DNA from: Diospyros lotus
Lineage: Eukaryota > Streptophyta > Magnoliopsida > Ericales > Ebenaceae
NCBI RefSeq assembly: GCF_014633365.1
Contig: NC_068347.1
Span: 30,794,116 to 30,858,115, forward strand
Direction: 5' to 3'
DNA length: 64,000 nucleotides
Shown here: positions 32,882-45,722 of the stretch, one piece after another
Numbering within the stretch: the first letter of the stretch is position 1
Layout: each line of letters begins with the position of its first letter
Notes under the pieces: model-generated
Database searches by the model: none
What the model saw: only the letters and a program-made list of their open reading frames with translations
Told to the model about the DNA's origin: nothing
Position numbers and translations under genes: made by a program

Positions 32882-35800
32882 ATGGAGGAGGGGGTGAATT
32901 TCGTGAAGAAGAAGAGTTCTTCGGGTTGTTTGATCATAAAGAAGAGAGCGGACGGGGTTGGTGGGGTTGGGGCTTCCCGGCCGAGGAAGGCTTTTGAGTC
33001 GAGCAAGGAGAGGAAGAGGCCGCGTTTGGTTGTCAGTGATTCGGGGTCGAGTGAGGAGTCGTCCGAGCCGCTTCCAAGGAAGGTTGTTCCTGGAAGGGAT
33101 GAATTTCGTAATGGTTCAGTTGTGTATGGTAAGGGCATTTTGGAAGATAGCAGACCCAGTCGGAATGGTGATGTGGAGATTGACAGGAAGAGAAGCTTAG
33201 ATGTGTTTGAGTTTGATGAGCGCGAAGGAGTCGATGGAAAGAGGGTGAGGAGGGATTATTTGCACGATAGGTTAAAGCTCACTGGGCAGAGTGGCAGGGA
33301 AAGGGAATTTGAGACTGGGTCTAGCCGACATGGCATGGCTGAGAAGAGAAAGAACTCTTATTTTGATGGTACAAATAATTCGTCTGGCTCTGGCGGGAGG
33401 AAATTCAACTGTGCTGTTAATGGCAGGTTTGAGATAGGCGATGAGGAATATGGTTTACCCCTTACGTCTTTGAGACACAAGTTTCATGTGCCTTCTGACA
33501 AGCCAATCAGGTTACAGGGGAAAAATGGCGTTTTAAAGGTGATGGTGAACAAAAATAAGATGGATGTCCCCCCCAAATTCTATGGTCACCAGTTGGGACT
33601 TGAGGATAGAAAGGGTTCTAAGTCTGAAAACGCTGTCAAGAAGACTTTATCTACTGGTCCTTTGTTTTACCCGGACTCGAAACGCCCTGAGAAACCAAGT
33701 TCATTTGTTAAGGCTGAGAAAAAGGAGCCAAAACTGCCAAGACCATCGTCTAAAAGTGGTAATGCTGGTGACTCAGAAACAGAGAACAGTAATACATCGT
33801 TGAGGCCGGGGCCAAGAAGTGCTCAAGCTAGTAACTCTCCTAAAAGGGTAAAAAGGGAAGGGAAAGCTTTATCAGCTGTAAAGATGACACCTGCCAGAGA
33901 GAATGAAGTAAAAGTTAAGCGTGGTAGTGGCACGGAAAAACAACTATTGCGTGAGAAGATAAGACATATGCTTGTTAGTGCCGGATGGACAATTGACTAT
34001 AGGCCTAGAAGGAACAGAGACTACTTAGATGCAGTGTACATTAATCCCTCAGGAACAGCATATTGGTCCATTATTAAGGCTTATGATGCACTTCAAAAGC
34101 AGTTGGAAGAAGATGATGCTGATGCAAAACCTAGTGGAGACTCTTCCCAATTTGCTCCATTACCAGAGGAGATGCTTAGTAAGTTGACCAGGCAAACACG
34201 GAAGAAGATTGAGAAGGAAATGAAGAAGAAGCAAAGAGATCATGGTAGGAGTAAGAAAGTTAAAGAGCGTTCCAGCAAAGAGTCTGCAGAGGACACAGAC
34301 GGTGGTAAGGACAACAAGAAACTGAGTTTCTTCATGAAGAACAGCAGGCCATCAAAAGGGAGATCACATGAAACAACTTATGCCAGTGGAGATGATTCAA
34401 CTGGCAACTTGCATAAGGGATCATCCAATAAAGAGAGGGCTGAAAAATCATTGACCACCACGAATTCTCGCATGATTCAGGGAAGAAAAACTCGAAAAAT
34501 TGGCAGATGTACATTGTTGGTTCGCAATACTGACAAGGGATTAGATTCAGAAAGTGATGGTTATGTTCCATATAGTGGAAAAAGAACTGTGCTTTCATGG
34601 CTGATTGACTCTGGAATGGTTCATTTAAGTGAAAAAGTGCAGTACATGAACCGTAGACGGACACGGGTGATGCTAGAGGGTTGGATTACAAGAGATGGTA
34701 TACATTGTGGTTGCTGTAGCAAAATCCTCACTGTTTCCAAGTTTGAGATTCATGCTGGTAGCAAACTGCGTCAGCCATTCCAAAATATATTTTTGGAGTC
34801 TGGGATTTCCCTTTTGCAATGTCAAATGGATGCATGGAATAGACAAGAGGAGTTTGTGCGTTGTGGTTTTCACATTGTCAACGTTGATGGCGATGATCCT
34901 AATGATGATACTTGTGGCCTATGTGGCGATGGTGGGGATCTGATTTGTTGTGACGGTTGCCCTTCAACTTTTCATCTGAGTTGCTTGGATATACAGGTAT
35001 ATAAACTTCCTCACAGTGTAAATGTCACACCTCTTTTCTTTTGTATTAGCCATATATGCTACTGTTGAGTCAATCATTTGTAAGGTTCTGTTCTTATAAT
35101 CTTGTGATTGTGGGTCATTGGATCTTCTTGTGATGTTTTCCTATACATGTAAATTTGTTACCATGCATATCTGTTGTTGTATTCTACTGCTTGTAGAGTA
35201 ATTTTATGCAATTTGGTGGTAGAATTATTGTTATGCATTATACTCGAATTTTTATTTTATATATGTAGAGATATATATGTATATTATGAATAACAAGATC
35301 ACATGAAACATTTGAGAGTTAGGAAGAACTTCCTGAAGTAGAGAAAATTACCATTTGTATTGATTAAAATATCAGTGAGCAAGAAAGAAGTTGATTTAGA
35401 AGTGAAAGATTGGTTGTTATTTCTGTAAAAATGCTGTATTAGCTTTTAATTGTTCACTTTAAATTGTGGTCTTGCTTATAACTGGGCTCCTGAGGGCAGA
35501 TGCGCAGATCATGTTCAACTGATAAGCAGAATCTTAGGAGTTTTTGAAGAATTTATATCCTATTTGTTCGTTGAAACAGGTCGAGGTTAATCACTTGTTT
35601 TCACAGATGTGCATGCTTCTAAAGAAACGGAAGGAAATTCAAATTATAACTGTTTTCTTGATTGATACCAACACTCTTTGAGTTTTAAATTAGGATGTTG
35701 CACTTAACGTAATAGCCTTCATTACATGGTTGGACACTTGACCTATACTGCTCAGTTGATTTTCAATTTTTGCTGGCTTTGTGGCTTATCTGGAAAGAGT

Positions 35801-38800
35801 ATCCGGGGGCAATTTTTGGCATTACAATTTAATTGTTGAGATGTTTTTTTCCCAAAAACAAAAAAAAAAAGTTGCTGGCAACAAGCTTGCTGTCATATTG
35901 TACTTTGTTTCTTTGTCTGCATGTATGATTAGATCTTTTATGATTTCTTATTTTGTTATGACTTGTAGATCTTTATGATTTCTTCCTTTGTTATGATTTG
36001 GTATTTAACATCTTTGCGCTTGTTTCAGATGCTTCCACCTGGTGATTGGCACTGCCCAAACTGCACATGCAAATTTTGTCGGATTGCTGGTGGGAATAGT
36101 GCTCAGAGAAACTGTACAATGGTCAATACACTTTTCACATGCAACTTGTGTGACAAAAAATGTAGTTATCTTGCTCCCCCTTAACTAGCTTTTAGTTGTC
36201 TCTGATGGTTCCTTTTGCATGCTTTCTAAAACGTCAAAATTCTCCTGAAGCTGAACTTTTGTCTTTTTGTAGATCATGAATCCTGCAGTAGGGGCATGGA
36301 TGCTTTACCTGCTGACTCAGATCCTGATTCCACTTCTTTTTGTGGGCGGAAGTGCCAAGTGGTAATCGCACTATGTCCTATTCATAAAGTGTTAAATGTT
36401 GTATCAACTAATATAGCCTCATTGCACTTGATGAGATCCAAAAATCAGGATTTTGGTACCAATATCTGTACTTTTTTCTTTTGCAGTAGCTTGAGGATAT
36501 AGACATTAAATGATTCCACAGGTTGCTAACATGATTCCTTTTACATCCATTTGTAAGGAACTAAGTGATTAATTGTAGGAGCTTAAGTGTGATGAAGAAA
36601 AGTGTCTGAACATGAGCTTCTTTCTTGCAAAATTTATTCTACTTGTTGCTCTTATGTCTATCCAATCAGAATCATGGTAAATCAGAAATCAACAGTGCCT
36701 TTCAATATTCTTACCTTTTGAACGCTTTCTTTCTACTCCAAGTTTCTGTCTGTCGAAAGATGGCAAAATATTCAATAACCCATACGCAACTTGGATGAGG
36801 AAAATCCAGTATCATGGCTGTAGCTGTTTTATCTCTGGTGTGACCAGCCCTGCAGTACATTGTATTAAATTGGGTGTCTTCTTTGCAGATGGTGAAATCT
36901 GAGTTGGTCATTTTTGTGATGGTCCTACTGGAATTTGTTCCTTAACTGGAAAAGGTCATCAAATGTTTGTTGTACCTAATCCAATGTACACTAACTTTAT
37001 AGTTTTGCGCGTTTCCCAATGTCCACTAGTCTGATGATGTAACCAAACTGGACACTTGGATCTTCTAATTCTTAGTGACGTTTGAAGAAGAAAATATTTA
37101 ATAGTGAAGAAAAATGGAGAGCTCCTCACACACATAGGGGATGGAAATCTCCTTTTCCCTATATAGTATATACTTAAATAGGAACGACAATTGACTGGTA
37201 ACCCCTTCCCTGTCCTCGTCCCTGCATCTTGCTTCCTATACGTGTACCATACCATTACCTATGGAGTAATGTAGTTAATTCCCATCTCCATTGGATAACA
37301 GATATCTGTAGATATCCGTTAAATAATTCTATCCATTCTATTTATATAAAAATATATTTTTTAGCAGTATTTTCAATAATTGACAAGGGAACCTTAGCCG
37401 TTAAATAATTCTATCCATCCTAGAGTAGAGGCCTATTAGCATCATTGTTGCATAAATATATTTATTAAATATAATTCTATTCATTATAAAGAATTGTCAT
37501 TTAGGATTGAAATAAAGAGAGGGCAAAAATAGTGGGAAGTAGGTATTTTTTTACTGTTAAAAAATTTAATTGACTTTGTCATTTACTATTTAAGATTATA
37601 ATGGAAATTATGTTGTGGATAAGTAGCATAATTTGTAAGTTGCAATTCTAGCATATGGTTATAGTTAAAACTATTTGGTGTACGGATTAGCAGAGGAAGG
37701 GGATTGGAATTTAAACACATTGAAATTTCTATTATTTTACTTCATGTGCTCCATTGGACATAGTTGTTACATCATCTAACATATAATAAGAAAACCCTAG
37801 AGCTTTTTAGGATGCCAAATGTGCAACCCCCTGTTTAGCTGGCTTTTTGCTATCAGTTTCTAGTTTTCATTTTCATTATTTTGAAAACAAGAAGGCATAT
37901 CAAGCCTTAATCCCAAGATGTGGGTAAATTGCATGAATTTTAGCTTGCCAATAATTTCTATCCTAGATCTTATCTTTTGTAAGGCTCTTAGAATTCATAT
38001 CATACACAAGTCTTCCACTAAATTTTTCTTGGTCTTCCTCTACCTATTTTGCTAAGGACTTGTTCCATTCCATCCAGTCATCCACCATCCTCACAAATGC
38101 CTCTATTGATCTTCTTCTCCCATGACCAAACCTTCCTAATTGTGTCTCATGCATCTTACTTTGATGCGTGAGACACAATTAAGATGCTTCTAGATAAATC
38201 ATATTTCACATTAAGATGCGTGAGACGCAATTAAAATGCTTCCAAATAAATCATATTTCACAAATGTGAAGACGTTATTTAGCTGGTGTTGATTGATGGA
38301 TAAAATAATTTCCCTACCTTTCAACTAAGGGAAAGGATATGGGGTTGTCATCCATGTACATGTGATTTAGTGGCATCATCATAGCATAATTTTGTGAAGT
38401 AGCAACTTTGTCTTAACTCGAGGTCACTCTTCCAGCACTTTTGCACTTGAGGTTGCTATAAAAATATCAAACAGGCTTGATTATCAGACAAGTTATAATA
38501 CTGGAAACACAAGTATACTTTTTTAATCAAATTCAAAAAAAATTCATTGAGTTGATTTAGTTCCTGAATCTGTTTGGTAACTTTTTGGTTGCTATTTTAT
38601 ATTGTTTTACTCCTATTGCCTGTGTTCTATCTCCATATAAGGACTTGAGTTGAATTTGAATCCATCTACTTCTGCAGCTCTTCGACCATTTACAGAAGCT
38701 TATTGGCATCAAGCACGAACTGGAAGGAGGATTCTCTTGGTCTCTCATTCATCGAACAGATCTGGAGACAGATGCATCAAACCGTGGTTTTCCACAGAGA

Positions 38801-41800
38801 GTGGAGTCCAATTCTAAGCTAGCTGTTGCCCTTTCTGTTATGGATGAGTGTTTTTTGCCTATTGTTGACAGGAGGAGTGGGATCAATTTGATCCATAATG
38901 TTCTCTATAATTGTGGGTAAGCAGACAAGAAGTGTAGATGATTGGAAACTCAGATTTTATGCACCACATGCAACATTGCTTCCCCCCCCCCCCCCCAAAA
39001 AAAAAAAAAAAAAAAAAAAACTGCACCATTATTCATGCAACCTTGCTGTTGGTTATGTGGTATTCATTGCTAAGCATTTTTTTTTTTTAACCTTGAAGCA
39101 GTTGAGGCATGCATTTGTTATTAATCACTTCTGGATGTTGTGCATATGGATAAAGGAAAAAACCTCTTTTTTATTCTAACCATTTTAGAGTCAGTGCATG
39201 CAGCTTACTACCTGCTGGGCCACAATGTTCAGTTAATTGAACAGCTGTTCTGAGGATTAATATCTATGATTTTGTTGAGGCTTTTCCATCTCTGTTATTT
39301 GTTTGCTTTAGTTTACCGGTTATTCTAGATTAGAGACGTGATATTATGTTTTAAGCATGAATTGTCTTCACTTTTATCCTGCTTTTTGATCTTTACAGTT
39401 GACACCTTTTTTTTTCTTATTTACCTGAAAAATAGTTCTCTCTCTTCCATTTGCATTTGGCCAATCCACCAAGTGGGATTCAAGGCTTGTGTTGTCATTG
39501 TTCTTGTCTTTGACTAGTCTATGATTTGTTTATTTCTTTTGCAGATCAAACTTCAGTAGGCTGAACTATAGTGGCTTCTATACTGCCATTTTGGAGAGGG
39601 GTGATGAGATTGTTTCTGCAGCATCCATCAGGTATATGCCCTTGTTGCTTGTCCTGCATATGTGAATAACCATTTCATGTGGCTGTCTTCAACAGTAAAA
39701 ATTAAATGCTATATGATACACTCCTGTCTTGGGAAAACTAAATTACTGATAACATGTATTGGCAATCACATTTCTGAGTAAGCTACTTCCTGAGTCTGAA
39801 GGAGTCATACATCAATATGAGGATATTTGAGATCCAGGTTACCATCCATGTTTTTTCCCTGGCAACCAGTTTACTCTTTCTATGCTTTTTTTCCCGCCGC
39901 GCCGGGGGGGGGGGGGCATTGATTTTTTAAATTTGGACTACAGTTCTGGAAGGAAAATGAAAACAAGTATCCTCACTCATCTATTTTTTTCACATTTGAG
40001 CATGCTCCAAACAATGTTATCTTTTTTGTTTATCAGAAAAGGACGTTGATCATTTTTCTTGCAAATCTCGGTTGAATTGTTCTCTCTCTCTCTCTCTTTG
40101 GACTATCCAAATTGGCAATTTTTACGTATAATGGTTCTCTGAGGACAGATTTTATGGCCCTCCGAAGACATTTTGTTATTTATGCTTTATTTGCTGCACT
40201 CACCAATATTTGCAAATAATTTAAGAATTATATTATTTATTTTCTGAACAGGATCCATGGGAACCAACTAGCTGAGATGCCATTCATTGGGACAAGGCAC
40301 ATATATAGACGGCAAGGGATGTGCCGACGGCTCTTTTACGCCATTGAATCGGTAATGCCATGTTAAGATTTTTCTATTGGTTATCCTTGCACTGTTGTAT
40401 GACACACCATACAGAAATTTCCTCAAAGAGAGTCATCAACTTGATGTCTGTGCCACTCTCAGTGCGGCTATACTTCCCTCTCCGGCATCACCTGTGCTAT
40501 CAAATATGCTCTTTTGTGTGAGCACTTTTATGCTAATGAAGTTGACCTCCATTATCCTCTTCAAACTTCCTCTTTCTTCTGTTTTTCCACACCCTTGGGG
40601 AAAGGGCATTGCTTGGTGGAATGTAGCACCGGTGGTAATATGTGTAACTTTCTGCTAGTCACATGCACGTTTCAAGTTGCCGACATTTGGAAACTCTGTT
40701 AGTTGGTGTAATCTTAGCCGTGTTTTCTAGTCATACCCTGAGAACTTTTCCTGTTTCTTGAACATGTTGAGCGTGGGGAATGGTTGACTTGTATTTGAAT
40801 AATTTTTCTTCCCTTCAGTGATTTTGTGCTGATGATTTTTGTTGTTATATTCCTATTCTCAGGCACTCTGCTCTCTCAAAGTTGAGAAATTAATTATTCC
40901 TGCCATTGCTGAGCACATGCAAACATGGACTACAGTTTTTGGTTTCAATCCACTTGAGGAGTCATACAAGCAGGAACTGAGGTCCATTAATATGTTGGTG
41001 TTTCCCGGCATTGATATGTTACAGAAACTACTAGTGGAAAATAAAACCAATGAGGGAATATCTGCTAACTCAGGTTGGTGTTCATTGCATTTATGTTTTC
41101 ATTCCTTGAAGGGTGTTTATTTTTTATTAGTTAATCTTCTTTACTAAAGGTGCAAAGTCTATTCTATCACAGAGGATGATCATCTTATGCCCAATTTCTT
41201 GAAAAAGTCTGATGTGGGTTCTTCAGCTGCACATGATTTCAATAATTGTGACGTTGCAGGTCTGCACAATGATGATGGGATGGCTAACAAATCTGTTGCC
41301 TTAGACTCTGGTCCACAAGTCACATCTAGTGATAATACACGATTGAATTATTCTTTGGATGTTCCTTCTGAACCTAAACTCAAAGTCTTTAGTAAGGAGA
41401 AAACTACACCGGCAAAAAAGTCAACTGAAGCTTATGCCAACTCAAAGTGTCCCTCTTCCTCTGATGAGGATCAGGTCTGTCTTGAGATGGAAAATGTATC
41501 AGATCCTTCTGTCAAAAGTTCTTCCACAGAAGAGACTGTGGACGATGTTCATGGACCCGTTTTTGACTCAGTAGGTGAAACTTTGACTGTAAATATTATT
41601 GAGGAGATCAAGATGGACAAGAATCCTCTTCCTATTTCCACTATGAATCAAACTGGTGTGACTACAAGGCAAGAGAACCCTGATTTGAGTTCTCAAAGTG
41701 CATTTGGCGTGGAATGCAAGTTGCCTGTGGTTTTAGAGGCTCCTGAAGCCAACACTGAGCCTGCTGTCAATATCCAGTGCTCTGCAGAGGGTTATGATGA

Positions 41801-42401
41801 TGATGCACGTTGTGTAAAGATGAAAGGTTCTTTTGGTGGGCCCATTGATGATACTTTAGTTGAGACTTCTGCAGAATATGCTACAGAAGGAATAAACGAA
41901 AACCAGAATCCAGTTTTTGTATCTTCTCCTGCTCAGAATGAAGACTTCTGTGAAGAAGATGAAGATCCTATTGCTGGTTCTACAGTTAAGGGTTTGGATA
42001 AGAGTACCATACGTGATTTGAATAAGCAGAGTGCTATTGAGGTGGAAAGCAACTCGTGTGCAGCTCCAGTAGTTGCTTCTGATGAAGAAGTTGCTGTGGT
42101 CGGGAGAAGCATTTGTTCTGCTGCAGATGATGACATGGGTAAAGATGCTTATGAGGAAAATGTCATGCATGCACCTGTTAGACCCATTTGCAATTCTTCT
42201 GTTGAAACTGCTATAGAGAACGCTACTAAGGAAATTAAAGAAACCGCCACAGAAAATGCAAGAGAAGACATTAAAGAAAGCATTGCAATTTCAACTTTGC
42301 AAGGTTCTAACAGAACAACTGTTCATTTTGAATCTGATCAGGATCATCATAGTGCATTTGAGATGGAAGCTGAATTACATATGGATTCAGAAGACATCTG
42401 A
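32882..42401 (+). CDS. Nuclear PHD-finger protein with TDBD and GNAT acetyltransferase domain (IDM1-related), 8 exons
   Basis: Exons 32882-34996, 36029-36161, 36273-36361, 38678-38916, 39545-39631, 40252-40351, 40863-41073 and 41173-42401; 1400 residues as read. Residues 1-355 are basic and disordered with KKRAD/RKRPR-type nuclear signals. About 357-410 is a conserved [19 protein letters not shown] module. About 569-655 is a TDBD ([11 protein letters not shown]...[17 protein letters not shown]). About 675-722 is a PHD finger ([21 protein letters not shown]), split by intron 1. About 737-777 is a second Cys-rich finger. About 800-950 is a GNAT-like fold ([12 protein letters not shown] acetyl-CoA-type loop). 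The last ~410 residues are acidic. Relatives such as IDM1/ROS4 acetylate histone H3 in DNA-demethylation control; the exact role here is inferred. ATG 32882 is preferred over the upstream in-frame ATG 32837, which would translate a poly-G tract. The C-terminus appears frameshifted at about 42390-42400. Confidence 0.88.
38138..38180. repeat. Hairpin and short direct repeats in PHD/GNAT intron 3
   Basis: AATTGTGTCTCATGCATC (38138-38155) pairs with GATGCGTGAGACACAATT (38163-38180), one wobble in 18, loop of 7. The sequence GATGCGTGAGACGCAATT recurs at about 38214-38231, and AAATCATATTTCACA occurs twice at 38196-38264. Confidence 0.75.
38982..39020. repeat. C15-A24 homopolymer junction in PHD/GNAT intron 4
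   Basis: Fifteen C followed directly by twenty-four A. The same arrangement is found in an IGPD intron at 57415-57453. Confidence 0.9.
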
Positions 42402-42579
42402 TGCATCTGAGGAAATTAAAGAAACTTCTACAGAGGATGCAATAGAGGAAATTCAAGAAGAGGCTGCGATTTCAACTTTTCATGGTTCCAGTGCAGTGGA
42501 CGTGGAAACTGAACTAGACATGGATTCAGAAGTTCAATCTGATGCAATGAAACAAATATTTAACACTCATCAAAGTTAA
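42402..42579 (+). pseudogene. Out-of-frame continuation of the PHD/GNAT acidic tail
   Basis: Directly after the TGA at 42399-42401, the +1 frame continues with [20 protein letters not shown] and ends HQS-stop at 42579. It repeats the preceding in-frame unit ([13 protein letters not shown] and AELHMDSED become EIKET, AISTFHGS and TELDMDSEV). This strongly suggests the ancestral protein ran about 60 residues further and that a one- or two-base indel, or a sequencing error, moved the frame. Confidence 0.65.
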
Positions 42580-44052
42580 TAAATTCTGGGGCTCTACTTT
42601 GAACTGACATGGTCTTGATACGGGGTGTTGATGTTTCTGTAGACACCTTCCATTGATGAATGTCTTGCAACATTGGACGATACTTGTAAACTGTCATAAT
42701 TCAGAGGAAAATGCCAAGCGATGAAATCCAGGGTTATGGTCCAAGATCATGCTCAAAGATTCTGTTTTCAGAAGTTTTGAAGAGGTTAGAAAATGAATCT
42801 GTGCTGCACTTTATTGGTGTAGGTTTTGGATACCATAAAATCAAATATAAAATTGGCTGCCTCAACGTGTACCTGGAGGTTGGCTGGTAACTTTTCATGA
42901 TATATGCTTAGTTTGGTAGATAAAGACTCCAAATTAGCTTTCTTGTGTACATATTTAGATTTTGAGTTATCATTTTGATTTGAGTTTCAATGCATTGTTG
43001 TTACCAATTGATATGATGGTAATATGGTAACACAAGCAGGGCATTCTTGTACAGGTCCTTCCATCGTAGGTCCTGTAACTTCCTCCTCCATTCATTGTAA
43101 CTCATTGTAGTTGCAGATTTCTTATTGCAACAAGAATAAGTTGTTCTTGTCCCTGTACAATGCATAGAGGATCATCTCTAAGTCCTATTCTGCTCCTTAC
43201 TTTTTACAAGTTTACTTTGTGTATCTGCCACAGCACTTACAGCTTAATGGTGAATGAAATAGATTTAAACCATGCATCCAATGAGGATTCCCACTCTTTA
43301 CCATTTGCAGCTTCCCCAGTATCTTCGTGTGCTTGATTGTAGTTACTAGTTAGCTGCTTTGTGATGACAGGATCATTGCCATATATGTGGAACTCGCACT
43401 TAGGTAAGATTCCCGGAGGTGCTCGATAGCTTGTAAATTATGTGCGCCAAGTATATTACCCAAAAGGTTGTTAAATCTCGGGTGCAAAAGAAGTTATTAT
43501 AGTCTCAACAATTTGTGTAGCTCTGCCTAAGGTGGACTTGAGAAGTTACCAAAGATCGAAGCGTGTCTTTTAGTGTATTTTAAAAGTTTTAATAAATAAT
43601 TTTAATTATTTTAGATTTTAATTTAAAAATATTTTAAATTTTATTTTAATATAATTTTATCTTATTTATTTTAAGAAACCTTACCTTAATAAAAAATATT
43701 ATTATCTGATATGAAAATAGTTTATTCAAAATTTTATGTGAGCTGGGATTACCTAAGCCATCGCCTAGTTAATCCCACTAAAACAAGATCAAATAATTTT
43801 TATTTTTTTATGAAATAATTTAATTATATTTTAGTGAGATTAATTTTTTTATTATTATAAATTATCTTACTCTTAATATAAAAGTCATCTCTCGCTTTCC
43901 AATACTTGGTACCTAGTAAAAACTCTGACTAGAGTCAGCAAGAATATATATTTTTTTTAAATTAGTAAAGACTTAAGCATATATTTTTTAATTACTAAAT
44001 ATATATTTTCTAATCTTTTAAAATTAAAAAAAATCTATATGAGTTGAAACTA
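42580..44052. other. Downstream region of the PHD/GNAT gene and AT-rich spacer
   Basis: The first ~700 bases have transcript-like composition (probable 3' UTR). From 43560 on it is very AT-rich, with a GGATTACC...TTAATCCC inverted pair near 43746-43780. No gene. Confidence 0.35.
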
Positions 44053-44061
44053 TTTTAATAT

Positions 44062-44466
44062 GAGAAATGTTAGAAAACCCGACGACTTTATCGACAAGCT
44101 TACTGAAAGGGGATAAAAAGTTGATTTTGCCCCCACTTTCTTCTTCCCCCTCCCATGGATCCCCCTGTTCTGTGCGTCTCCGCTGTCTCGCCTCGTTGCC
44201 ACGCCTCACGACCGTCTCCGTCGCCTTGCCCTCGTCGACAATCGCTGCATTGACTATCGACGAGAGCGAGGTGGCCATGGCTGAGAGGTGACCGAGGTAA
44301 GGCGAGACGACAGCCGTGAGGCGCAGCGGCCATGGCAGGCGGACGCACAGAGAGGGGGGTGCAACGGCCCGCTTTGTAAATTTGCAAAGCGGACGGGGCA
44401 AAATCGTCTTTTTTGCCCTCTTCTGTGAGCCGCTCTGTAGATCTGTCGGGCCCTGTAGAGCGACTC
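44062..44466. mobile_element. Non-autonomous DNA element with GC-rich core (Mutator-like?), 405 bp
   Basis: Perfect 9-bp target duplication TTTTAATAT (44053-44061 and 44467-44475). Left end GAGAAATGTTAGAAAACCCGAC; the complement of the right end also begins GAG and has CCCGAC at the same offset, so the terminal repeats are degenerate. The core has high GC with CTCGCC, GTCGCC and CCGTCTCCG words like the element at 7395-7854. Overlapping open frames here (up to 168 codons) are composition artefacts. Confidence 0.65.
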
Positions 44467-44539
44467 TTTTAATATAAGCTTTATATACTAAATATATTAT
44501 AAATAAAATTTCTAACAAAAAAACAGCCATATCTATTTA

Positions 44540-44960
44540 AGCCGGCACTGATCGCCGGCCACCAGCGACGGAGACAGAGAGTGAGAGAGATCAAAGGAGA
44601 TCACCGCCAAGGAAGGAGATATTCACCAAGTGTATGCTCAGAGCGACCTAGCATGGGCTGGGTGCTTAGATCTCGCAAGAATGGAGGATTTGTCGGCTCA
44701 CGAGCGAGGAAGAGAACGACATCAGCTAGGGCTTTCTTTCTTCTTTTTTTATGTTGCTTTGAGCAATTACGCCCTTTCTTCTTCTTCTCATCAAGCAAAC
44801 CACTTGTCAAGATGGCGTTTAATCACAAAAATACGGTTCTTACATCATTCTGGTAATTATCTTGCGAGCAGAAGAGAAAACTTGAAGCAAAATGGTACGT
44901 CTTCTTTCACTCTTAAGTCATTTACTCATTCTGTCTGTCAATAATATGAAAATCAAGGAT
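44540..44960 (+). other. Possible transcribed leader or short gene, unassigned
   Basis: Mixed-composition block starting GCCGGCCACCAGCGACGGAG with purine tracts followed by TC-rich text and an AATGGTACGTC donor-like site near 44891. Several overlapping frames of about 90-105 codons exist but none has a family match, so no CDS is claimed. Confidence 0.2.
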
Positions 44961-45722
44961 ACTGCTTTGTTTCTTATTTCTGTAATCAGATAATTCTCTG
45001 ACATGAATACATTCCTGTTTCACATTTAGAGGTTTTGCAATATTTTGGATTTTCAGTTTTCATTTTGTTCCTTCATGTTAATTCTTATTCTTCTTGTTCA
45101 TTAAGGGAAGATGTTCTTTTATGGATTGAACTTTATTTTGAGACTTGCAATCATGAGATATTATTCATTTCTTGTGATTGTTGGGCACTGTACTTGCACA
45201 CACACACACACACTTGTTTATGAGGTGGAAGAGGAAGAGGAAGAGTGCAGATTCCATTGTGTTGGATAGTTTTTGTACTTATTAATAGAAGTAAGTAAAA
45301 TATTTTCGACCAACAAGGCATAGTTTTAATTTGGGAGCTATCCATGCTAGCCAATGGAACACCATAAAATGCCTATCCAGGTGCCATGTCAGCACTATCC
45401 AGATGGGTTGTCAGCACTATCCAGATGGGTTGAGAACCAAGGAATGAGTGGCTATAGGCCTCACTTCTTCCAAGGAGAAACCAAACCGAAACAAATCAAA
45501 CCAATTCAATCCACCACCAAGAAAAAACAACAACAATAAAGGGATCAGAAAAGAGGAAAACATTAGCTAGCTTGTTATAGCTAGGACACACAATAAGCAC
45601 AACCAACCATTTTCTCATCCATTGCTCACTGGGGAAGAGAAGTAACAGCGAGCCAGCTAGCTTCAGGAACTAGGCCAATTAAGTAAGGGAAGGGGGTAGA
45701 GGTTGAGAAGTACTTGTTTGTC

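Noticed and set aside
44024..44530. 168-codon minus-strand frame
   Set aside because: Spans a transposon with a clear TTTTAATAT duplication; the GC-rich core lowers stop frequency.
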